From assembly GCA_963514095.1 (NCBI GenBank), contig OY741275.1:28250148-28314147 (forward strand): a stretch of DNA of 64,000 nucleotides. The letters are read 5' to 3'. The notes beneath the pieces were generated by a model. The model was not told where the DNA came from, ran no database searches, and saw only the letters and a list, made by a program, of their open reading frames with translations. Below, piece by piece: positions 13,401 through 25,400 of this stretch (its first letter is position 1; every line of letters begins with the position of its first letter). Origin of the DNA: Eutrigla gurnardus (lineage: Eukaryota > Chordata > Actinopteri > Perciformes > Triglidae). The position numbers and the translations under genes are program-made.

Positions 13401-16400
13401 TGGGGACAAAGACAAAGGACAGTACGTATGTGATTGTGGAACCGACAAGACGACAGCAATGCTTCACATTGAAGGTAAAGACAAAGAATGTGTTTTTGAG
13501 GCAACTTGCCCCTTCTTGACACACCTCTTTAGTTCCCCCTTCACCACCTTCTAACCATACATTGAGCCACACCACCAAGTTTTCGGTTGTACTTGCACCG
13601 TTTCGCCTCTCATCACCTCTTAATTACTACTTTCATCACTCATGGGCACATGCGGGTGTTCTCATTACTCCGCTCTGCCGGAAATAGTAGAAACACCCAT
13701 GTAAGCATTGGTGTATTCATCCATGAGTGTTCTGCCACAGTCAGTTGTCTTTTCATCTATCACTTTGTGTGCTCTTGAAAACACTTCTTCTGAGGGTTTT
13801 CATGGTTCATGTACCAGAACCATCCACCTCTGAAGAAACCATCCCCTTTATTGTGCTTAGTGCATTCCAAAGAACGGTGGCACCCCAATAGTCTCATAGA
13901 TCCATACAAAACCAAATGTTCCTTTTTGGTATGGTTTTTCTAAATTAGGGATGTCGGTTTCAGTTAATTTTGAAAGATAGCCTGGCATCATTTTACTGCT
14001 AACTAACCGGTTCATTTGTCAGCCAAAAAAGTAAAGCACAAAGCATTTGTGTTTATGTATGTGTCCCTAAACTCTGTCGGGCTCGGTGGCATGGAGATTG
14101 CCGTGGTGCATCCTGTCTGACCAGCTCAATGTTTTAATGTATGTACATAAATGGACCTATAGAGTGACATGTGTAACCGGTCAAAAATGTCCTTGTGGTT
14201 ACCTGATTGCTGGTTAACCATTGACATCCCTAGTCCAAATAAAAGGACCTGGTGCTGTAGTTGTCTACTTTCAGCACCAAATATCTCTGCTGGCCCACAG
14301 ACCATCATTGCTCTATCACTAAAGTAGTTATATTAGCACTATAAGAGCTACCACGGAGAGCTGTTTGGTTGTTCATGGTTCATGTCTAAGTATTTGTATA
14401 TGTATGTACTGTGTTTGTGTATCAATATTAAGTTTGTTACATGTCTGAATGTCTTCAGTAAGAATTTTGTCCCCTCACTTAAACGTCAGCTCGCCACATC
14501 AAGGTGGTTCGACCAGTGTACGGCGTTGAGGTGTTTGACGGAGAGACTGCCCGATTTGAGGTGGAGCTCAGTGAGGATGACGTCCACGGCCAATGGAAAC
14601 TAAACGGAGAAGTCCTCAGTCCATCTGCCGTATGTCTCTTTAAAATACACCTTAGCAGATATTCTCCAACTCGTGGTTCACTTCACTTTTATTTTTATTA
14701 AACGCAGACAAGCAATAGGTATTGAAAAGTTTGACATATAAAACCTGATTGAACTTGACCAGGAATGTCCTCATGTTTTGACTGAAATACTGCAGGACGT
14801 TGAGATTGTGGAGGACGGCCCTAAACACACACTGGTCTTGTACAACTGCAAAGTGCCTCAAACAGGCGAAGTGATATTTACTGCTGCCAACGCCAAGTGT
14901 TCTGCTAACCTGAAAGTGAAGGGTGAGCTTTCACGCCTCTTAACAAGCACAGCACTCTGCTCATGGTTCACTTCTTTGAAAAGGAATCTTAACATTCTTC
15001 AGTTTTATTGCAAGTTATATTATAGAAAGTTTATAGAAAGTATTTGTGAGCGTTTTCGTTTTCTTATCGGACTACCCAAACACAACTGATCTCGTCTTCG
15101 CCCTGATCATAACTGCATCTGTCTGAACCAACAGAGCTCCCAGTCTCATTCCTTACACCGCTGGCTGATGTCCATGTGTACGAAAAGGATGAGGCGAAGT
15201 TTGAGCTGGAAATTTCTAGAGAACCCAAAAGCTTCCGTTGGCTGAAGGGACCTCAGGATTTGTCAAGCGATGATAAGTTTGAGCTCCTGGTGGAGGGAAA
15301 GAGACACACTCTTATTGTAAAATCTGCCAGATATGAAGACGAAGCAAAATACATGTTTGAGGCTGAAGATAAAAGGACGTCTGGGAAGTTGATTATCAAA
15401 GGTAAATGGAATCAGGAATGGTGGGATGTGTTCTAGGCCTTTTGAACACAATATCACCATTATAACATGTATGTTTTGAAGTCTGTGTTACGACTTCAGA
15501 TTTACCTCCCTCTATATATAAAATGTTTGTGTGTTAGGTATCCGCCTCGAATTTATCAAGCCGATTAAAGATGTGACGGTGAAGGAGCGTGAAACTGCAG
15601 AGTTCAGTGTGGAACTCTCTCATGAAAAGATTCCAGTGGTCTGGTACAAAAACGACATCCGTCTGCACCCGAGCAAGGTAGTGCACATGTCAGAGGACAA
15701 GAAGGTCCACACGTTGGCCTTCAAAGAGGTCACCGTCGATGACACCTCCATGATCAAAGTGGAGGCGATGGGCAAGAGCTGTGAGGCCATGCTCACCGTG
15801 CTCGGTTAGTATTTGAGGTCTGAAGTGAAACCGAAGACATGGCCTCAGTGTTGATGACTTACTAATATCCTGTGCTTTTATACCGGTTGTTTGGTTACGT
15901 GTCTTCCTGCAGAGGGCGACCTGTACTTCAATGTGAGGCTCCAGAACTACACCGCCGTCGAGAAAGACGAGGTGATTCTGTCCTGCGAGCTGAGCCAGGC
16001 CTCCGGTGAGGTCAAATGGTTCAAAGATGGGAATGAAATCTTCCCCTCCAAGAACGTTCTCTTCCAATCAGACGGCAAGAAGCGCATGCTGGTGATTAAG
16101 AAGGCTGTGAAGAGCAACATGGGGCCGTACACCTGTGACTGTGGCACCGACAAAACCACAGCCAACCTGAACATCGAAGGTAATACCTGCAGCAGTGTGG
16201 TCCTGCACCCCAGAACCCAGTCAGGACTGGCCCCGCCCCTTCCGGTGGTCACCAGAATCCTGCCTCTCTCCTCACTGTGTCCTGTTGTCTCACTGTTTTT
16301 TCTAGGTCCAAAGGAAACACAACAATGGTATATAGAAACACTTATATGAACTCTGAAGAAATAATGGAGACATGAATATGTTAATGTCTCTACACTCAGA

Positions 16401-19400
16401 TGTCCATATCAGTTTTCTTATACATAATATATAATATTCATGTCATATGCATGTACATTTTTATTATTTTAATCTTATAAGGACTATTTATCTTTACAGA
16501 AATTATTAATGGTGCAATTTCCACAACTTTTCCAGGGCAAAATTACAATTAATGAAGATCTAGAATACATCTAATTTATAACAAAATTATTAAAAACTAT
16601 AATTACTTATATAGTTCTTATTATTTTGCAGTTTGCTTTTTTGTGATTTTTAACATAAACTATTTGATAAACATTTGTAAACTGGATATCTCATTAGATT
16701 ATAATAACTATAATACAGTTAAGTTCATTTTAACAGCTGATAAATATGAATCCTTTCTTACGAGAAGACAGACCTGATTAAAGTAATTATTAGATGTCCT
16801 CATAAACATTAAACATTCAGTTAAGATACTTTGTAAGTAATTTGTAAGTTCCTTTATAAAGTTTATATTAATTTTTTAAGTTCCTGTTGACAGTGGTCAC
16901 ATGTTTTATAGGTTTCATCGTTTGCAAAACTGTAAGTCACTCTAAATAAGAGTGTCAACTGCCTGTCCTCGTGTATTCATTGCCTTTTCCTCATGGATTC
17001 ACTGTCTGTCCACATGGATTCACTGTCTGTCCTCATGGATTCACTGTATGTCCTCATGTATTCACTGTCTGTCCTCATGGATTCACTGTATGTCCTCATG
17101 TATTCACTGTCTGTCCTCATGGATTCACTGTCTGTCCTCATGGATTCACTGTATGTCCTCATGTATTCACTGTATGTCCTCATGTATTCACTGTATGTCC
17201 TCACGTTTTACTGTATGTCCTCATGTTTTACTGTATGTCCTCATGTATTCACTGTCTGTCCTCATGGATTCACTGTATGTCCTCATGTATTCACTGTCTG
17301 TCCACATGGATTCACTGTATGTCCTCATGTATTCACTGTCTGTCCTCATGGATTCACTGTATGTCCTCATGGATTCACTGTCTGTCCACATGGATTCACT
17401 GTCTGTCCTCATGGATTCACTGTATGTCCTCATGTTTTACTGTATGTCCTCATGTATTCACTGTCTGTCCTCATGGATTCACTGTATGTCCTCATGTATT
17501 CACTGTATGTCCTCATGGATTCACTGTCTGTCCTCATGGATTCACTGTATGTCCTCATGTTTTACTGTATGTCCTCATGTATTCACTGTCTGTCCTCATG
17601 GATTCACTGTATGTCCTTATGTATTTACTGTATGTCCTCATGGATTCACTGTCTGTCCTCATGTATTTACTGTATGTCCTCATGTTTTACTGTATGTCCT
17701 CATGTTTTCACTGTCTGTCCTCATGTATTTACTGTATGTCCTCATGGATTCATTCAGTGTCCACATGGATTCACTGTATGTCCTCATGGATTCATTCAGT
17801 GTCCACATGTATTCACTGTATGTCCTCATGGATTCACTGTATGTCCTCATGGATTCATTCAATGTCCACATGGATTCACTGTATGTCCTCATTTGTTGTT
17901 TTCTCCTGATGTTTCTCTCACACATTTCCTCCAGCATCTCTAACTTCTTTTTAAACATCTGCAGAGCGAGACATCAAGGTTGTCCGTCCACTGTACAGTG
18001 TGGAGGTCACTGAGACCGAGACGGCCAAGTTTGAGACGGAGATTTCAGAGGAGGACCTTCACGCCACTTGGAAACTGAAAGGAGAGACGCTCCACCCATC
18101 TCCAGTAAGACTAAATACTAGACTAAAGTAGGAAGGCGAAGGAGGTTCTGTGTCCTAGTGGGTTTGGGGGAGGATTCGTCTCAGCATTTCATCCACAAAG
18201 AAAATATTTTTAATGTTTCTTTGACAACATATCACCACCAATCAGCGTGAAGGACGCACCCAACGTAGACCTTGACGGACGTGGGCGATGTAGACGCGGC
18301 CTTGTTCTCATGGTGTCTGTCTAACATAAAAAGATCAGGACTGAAGTGTTAAGATAAAAGACTGTGGTGCAGCATCTTTTATTGAGGCAGTTTCATACAC
18401 ACCCTGTTGGTTGGGAAGAAAAACAGAAAGATGCTATGTGGACACAAGGCTTGGGCCAGTTCAAACATTTTTAAAATGGTGTGGTCTGGACCAGTATACC
18501 GACTTTAGCCGCTAGGTGTTGCACACCGCTAGGTGTCTGCCACAGCAGCCCCTCCCAAGTGAAACATTAGGCCTTTTTACACAGAAGATTCTGGCATGAT
18601 TACAGAAAGGAGAGTCAAAAATATGCTGTGATTGCACCGTTTATGAAGAACTTTGCTTTGTGGGGTAACGCCACAACCGTGACAACCGTGACAACCGTGG
18701 CAGTGCGTGCCGCCGGCCGTGTGACGTATTCAATAAGTGCCAGAAATCCGATTAGCTCATGGCTTCAATACAACAATGAAACCGCGTGAAAGTGAACTCT
18801 TGCTAGTCTCACATATTTACACAACTCTTCAACAAGCGAAGTTGCTGTGCATCATATACGTGTTGATGATACAGCGGCCTCATATGACCAATTAGCGGAT
18901 CTACATTCTCAGCTTATTAAATGCGCCAGTGGCGCGTCTCGTCTTCAAAACGTCGATGTAAACAAACACAAGACGCGGCGTGGGCATCTCCCCTCCCACC
19001 TCGACTGACACGTGATCTCCCCGTACACCGAACCGGACCGGTGAAACTCTAATGAACACACTCATTCTGTTCAAATGTTTCCTATAACCAGGAAGTTGAG
19101 ATGAACAGATCGTTTGACTGTTGGATTCTTGTTGTCAGGATGTGGAGATCAAGGAAGAAGGACCCCGACACATGTTGACCATCTACAACTGTAAAATGGA
19201 CATGGCAGGAAGTGTCGACTTCTCAGCAGCAAACGCCAAATCAGCAGCTCAGCTCAGGGTCAAAGGTGACAGAAACAACAACAAATATTTTACTATTGTT
19301 TTCAGTTGTTTTATGACATTAGTTTCATTGAAAATTGACACGTCTAACACTACATTTTTTATTAATTTCAAGTTTTATTACAAACACATCAGAAAAAGGA

Positions 19401-22400
19401 AAAACAAAACGAAATAAAAAAATGTAAATAAAAAGAGGCAGGTAAAAATACCGACATTTATACACATTATACATTATTTGTTAGAATAATGTGGTGGATC
19501 GACTTTGCATTTCAATCAAAATCAACATTGGTGAATTTCATATTTCAGAGTATAAAACAAAGAGCTTCTGGAGGACATCAGGTTTGACCCAATAAAGACA
19601 GTTCTGTCTTAACTGATACCAGCGTTAGCTGCAGAAACATTTACTATCTCCAGTAAAACAGGAGTTTATTGTGTGCCTGTTAGCATTACATTTAACATTT
19701 AAATGACGGTGTGCGATTTGCCTATTCTGAGCTTAATGTCCAAAATGTAAGAGAAAAAATATGAAAGAAAACAGGCATACATGTCTTTCAGGACCTTCAC
19801 TCCTCCTCCTGCTCTCCTCCTGCTCTCCTCCTCCTCTTCCTCCTGCTCTCCTCCTCCTGCTCTCCTCCTCCATTTTCACTCTTGCTCTCCTCCTGCTCTG
19901 CCACCTCTCCTCCTCCTCCTCCTCCTCCTCCTCCTATAAGTATTGTATACCTACAATGGCCGTCATATATTCAATGTTCCTCCTCAGAGATGAAAACTGA
20001 AGCTTCAGCTCCAGATAAATGATAAAACCTGCCTTTAACTCAGTTTGTGCTTTAGGAGGCTAAGCCCCGCCCCTTCTGGTGCCTCCCCATATAGCCTCTC
20101 CGTATGTGAACACATGTGACAGCTGTCAGTCTGATGAAGTAAACACCAGCTGTAATAGTGTTAACGTAACTTCCTGCTTCTAATGACAAACATCAAATTT
20201 GGGATGGCGAACCTCCATGTGGCGTTAACTGCCGTGGGACTTTGGTAACTCGGCCAACAGCTCCACATTCTCCTTTTCCAGGAAAATTGCTGATTGACAG
20301 CAGCAGATTGACTTCCTCTGAATGGTTTGGCAGACGTGGGCTCTCAGCCAATCAGGGCCCTTGGTTATTTTAGAAAGCACATGCCTTATCTAGAGCAGGT
20401 TTGCAGTGATTGGCAGGGGGGCTGGTTTCTGCCAGCCATATCCATGTGACTGCAGGTCGTATGCTAATGAGCTGGGCCCCCCATGCAAAGTCCCAGGGTG
20501 TCTGTGTTCAGTTGTCCTGAGGGCTTCTAGTGGCCGGCCTTCAGCCAACCACACCATGAGGATCAGGATCACTGAGGATTAGTCTCTACAGAACCTTTGG
20601 GATCTATTGACCTGTTTGAGGGGGGGGACTAATCATGTCTTCTCCCCAATCCAAAGCCCGAGTGATCGGCCTGGCGAGGCCTTTGAATGACGCCACAGTG
20701 ACGGCGGGGGAAACCGCCACCTTCGAGTGTGAGCTGTCGTACGAAGGCATCGCTGTCGAGTGGTTCCTTGGGGGGACGAAGCTGGAACCAAGCGACAGAG
20801 TAAGTCCTCACTGTTTCTACCTTGGTCAGGCTGCTTCACTTCCTGTTGACATCCAGGCCTCCTGGTGGCTCTGGTCCAGAGCCAGGACCTGGATCTTCCT
20901 CTCTGTTTGTACTAAATGTTACTAGATTTCTGCTCATGCTCCAGCCCGTCTTCATATAAGGCCTTGCTGCTGAAGGTTTCGAGATAACTCAGGCTGGGGG
21001 CTTTTCTGCCCTGCAAGCGTTTCTTCAGGGTTATTTTTAACAGCTGCAGGAGGTTGTGATGAAGGCAGGTGGCAACAGGAGCAGTTTGACAGCTTCACAT
21101 TTAAACCCACAGCTGTAACGTTTCTACTGTTTTCACGCTGAAGTGGCAGCTTGGTGTGACTCAGTAATCCACTCGTAGTGCACATTACTTTGATTATCGG
21201 ATGAAACCTGAGAGCTCAGAGGCGTTCAGGGACACCAGATCTCTATGGGTTGTGCAAGTGTGATTGATGGCATGTTACAACACGCTTATCGACTGTCATG
21301 TCGTGTCAAGTTGTCTCCAATGAAGCTGCGCCTTGGTGTCTTGCTTTTATTTGCTTCCTCTCTTTAAAGATAAAGTTAAGATAAAGTGAAAAGATAAAAA
21401 GAAACTAAAGTGAAGAATATAGTGAAGATACATTTAATATAAAGTGAATAAGGTAAAGTGAATATAAAGTGAAGATAAAGTGAAGATAAAGTGAATATAA
21501 AGTGAAGATAAAGTGAAGATAAAGTGAAGATAAAGTGAATAAGATAAAGTGAATATAAAGTGAAGATAAAGTGAAGATAAAGTGAATAAGATAAAGTGAA
21601 GATAAAGTGAATATAAAGTGAAGATAAAGTGAATAAGATAAAGTGAATATAAAGTGAATATAAAGTGAATATAAAGTGAAGATAAAGTGAATAAGGTAAA
21701 GTGAATATAAAGTGAATATAAAGTGAAGATAAAGTGAATATAAAGTGAAGATAAAGTGAAGATAAAGTGAATATAAAGTGAAGATAAAGTGAATAAGGTA
21801 AAGTGAATATAAAGTGAAGATAAAGTGAATATAAAGTGAAGATAAAGTGAATATAAAGTGAAGATGAAGTGAATATAAAGTGAAGATAAAGTGAATAAGA
21901 TAAAGTGAAGATAAAGTGAATATAAAGTGAAGATAAAGTGAATAAGATAAAGTGAAGGTAAAGTGAATATAAAGTGAATATAAAGTGAAGATAAGGTGAA
22001 TATAAAGTGAATATAAAGTGAAGATAAAGTGAATAAGATAAAGTGAAGGTAAAGTAAAGTGAAGATAAAGTGAATATAAAGTGAAGATAAAGTGAAGATA
22101 AAGTGAAGATAAAGTAAAGTGAAGATAAAGTGAATATAAAGTGAAGATAAAGTGAATAAGGTAAAGTGAAGATAAAGTGAATATAAAGTGAAGATAAAGT
22201 GAATATAAAGTGAAGATAAAGTGAATAAGATAAAGTGAAGGTAAAGTGAATATAAAGTGAATATAAAGTGAAGATAAAGTGAATATAAAGTTAATATAAA
22301 GTGAAGATAAAGTGAATAAAGTAAAGTGAAGATAAAGTGAATATAAAGTGAAGATAAAGTGAATAAGGTAAAGTGAAGATAAAGTGAATATAAAGTGAAG

Positions 22401-25400
22401 ATAAAGTGAATATAAAGTGAAGATAAAGTGAATAAGGTAAAGTGAATAAGATAAAGTGAGGATAAAGTGAAGATAAAGTGAATGAGATGAAGTGAATATA
22501 AAGTGAAGATAAAGTGAATATAAAGTGAAGATAAAGTGAATATAAAGTGAATAAGGTAAAGTGAATAAGATAAAGTGAAGAATATAAAGTGAAGATAAAG
22601 TGAATATAAAGTGAATAAGGCAAAGTGAAGAATATAAAGTGAAGATAATGTGAATATAAAGTGAAGATAAAATGAAGATAAAATGAATAAAGTGAAGATA
22701 GCGTGAAGATAAGGCACGTCTAACGGAGGTTTTTAATGTGACACAGCGTTCACATAAACTGTTGTTGTGTTTTTGTTCCTATTTGCATCAAAGATTTCTT
22801 TAATGTTTTTCTTTGCTGACAAACATCAACATGGCCGCCATGAGACGAATCATCTGACAAAGGAAACCAAGCAGATTCTAAACAGTGAAGCTTTTCCAGG
22901 ATTTCAGATCAAGACAGCTAGACAGTAAATCAAACTTCCAAAACAGCAGTTAGTTGAATTTCATTGACAACGTTTGAACCTTTTGTTGACCTCCAATAAA
23001 ACAATAAAGCAGCTGTCAGCAGAAGCCAACTCAACATTCTGCGTTTTACATGAGAAAACAACTTTTAACTGTGTGTAGCAGAAACTATCTCCAAGGAATC
23101 ATGTTCCTCAGTGTGAAATCCAACCAGGTTGGGAGGTAAAAGCAGCCTTCAGGGTCAGAGGTCATGTGTTTAAATCGGGGGAAGGAAAGCAGCTGTCAGG
23201 GATCAGCTGACTGACGCTGGAGACCAAGACATCAAAAGTTCACTCTCAGTTCAGCTCTGAACCTCACAAACAAAGCTCAGGGATGACAAAGACACAACGG
23301 GGCTGTACACCTGCCAGGTAACTTCTGGAATCCTATCTGACTGTCGTTTCAATATCACAGTGTCTGTGGTTCACTAGTGTAGCCGACGCTGAAGAGGGAC
23401 ATGAGACACTCATGGACAACAAAACCCTGAATGGGACTGATCCTGAAAGCCCTGGAAGACACAGTTTTGTGAAATAACGGCTCAATTGACTTATTGACTC
23501 TGTTGAACCTGCAGATGGTATTCAGGGCAGGTTGAACTCTCTAACCACTGACTCTGATGAACAGGTGGTCTTGAAGGCGGACGCTACAGTCCACAGTCTG
23601 ACTCTGAGGGACGTCCAGCTGAATGAAGCCGGACAAGTTAAACTCACAGCCAAGGATTTCCAGACTGAAGCCAACCTCATTGTCAAAGGTAAGATCTACT
23701 GAATCGACTGGACGCTGGTGACTCTACTGACTCTACTGGACTCCAGTGGTTTAACTTATCACCTTGCTAACATCTGAAACACACTTGAAACTTTTCAATA
23801 AGGGAATGCTGCAAAACACTTATTTTTAAAAGGACAGATTTCCAATGGAACGTCTGCACTGGGTTTCATAAAGGAAATGACTGTCCTACTATGACCTGTG
23901 TGTTTGTGTGTTCAGAGCCTCCGGTGGAGTTCACGAAGCCTCTGGAGGACCAGACGGTGGAGGAGGAAGCGACCGCCACCCTTGAGTGTGAAGTTTCCAG
24001 AGAGAACGCGGAGGTACGATGGTTCAGGGACGGACAGGAAATCAGAAAGACCAAGAAGTATGAGATGATGGTCGACGGCTGCAAGAGGACGCTGATCATC
24101 CACGACTGCATGCTGGACGACTCGAAGACATACGCTTGTGATGCCAAAGACTTCAAAACCTCCTGCTTCCTTAATGTTGAACGTGAGTAGAGAGATAAGG
24201 AGCCCTCTTGGTACTCTCAGAGCCCCTTAACTACCCTCTTGTTAGCTACCCTGTATAAGACTTCAGGAAAACCCCTGATAAAAAGATAAGGGATCCGTCC
24301 AAACAGTCAGGGAACTTCCTTTAAAAGTTAGGGTATTCTCCACAAGAGACCCCTCATTTGAGTTAAGGACCCCGCTGTAGTTGGAGTTAAGGGACCCCTA
24401 AAACACAGATTAGAAATCCCTCATTTGAGTTAAGGAACCTGCTGCAGTTGGAGTTAAGGGACCCTAAAACAGAAATCACTCATGAGATGTTAAGAAATAT
24501 AAAGTGAAAGTAAAAGAACCCTTAATTAAAGTTAATTAAGAAAGCTTTTGTTAGATTTAAAGGAAGTTCAGGAATGCTCATAAAAAACCCTTTCAAAGAG
24601 ATGGAATATGACTTAAAGAAGCTCCTCTGTCTCATTAGATCTCAGGATTTTTTATGAATATTGATAATCAATAATCTGCCTGTGTGTCCACAGCTCCACA
24701 TATTGAGTTCTTGAAGCCACTTCATGATGTCGAGGTCAAAGAAAAGGAATCTGCCAGGTTTGAATGTGAAGTTTCCAGAGAGAACGTTAAGGTGAGCTCA
24801 TCTGCTTAGTCTAGACTATGAATTAAGGTCACATTTAAGGGATTTTTTTAACCTTGCCATCTGGCTGCAGGTCCGCTGGTTTAAAGATGGAAGTGAAGTC
24901 AGAAAGGGGAAGAAGTATGAAATTATCGCTCAAGGTTGTCAACACATCCTCATTGTCCACAAGTCGGTGTTTGATGACGAGGCTGAATATGAATGTGACG
25001 CAAAGACCTCCAAGTCTTCTGGTGTTCTCACAGTCGTCGGTAAGAACATTGAAGGTTAACATGATGAAGACACTTTAAATGTTGTTTCTAGGAACAGAAA
25101 GGCCATCGTGGACAATCATTTGACTTTGTTTCTTTTATTCTTTATTCTTTTTTTCCGTTATAAAGGAGACCTGAAAGGTTAGAAAAGAGACGTTACAGGT
25201 TATAAAGGAGATGTTAATAGTTATAACAGAGAAGTTAAAGGTTATAAAGGAAATGTCAAAAGTTATAACGGAGATGTTAAAGGTTATAAAGGAGATGATT
25301 AAGGTTATAAATGAGACCTGAAAGGTTATTACAGAGATGTTAAAGGTTATAAAGGAGACCTGAAAGCTTATAACAGATACATTAAAGGTTATAACAGCAA

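Noticed and set aside
16952..18013. Three overlapping + strand frames of 312-353 codons and minus frames across 16977-17958
   Set aside because: All arise from a 21-bp unit without stop codons. The peptides are pure repeat and the region is an intron.
21369..22712. Cluster of AATAAAG polyadenylation-like motifs
   Set aside because: They are units of the minisatellite inside an intron between two halves of one Ig domain.
21434..22717. 427-codon minus-strand frame (Phe/Leu/Ser/Tyr repeat)
   Set aside because: By-product of the 11-bp minisatellite; no start context, no domain.
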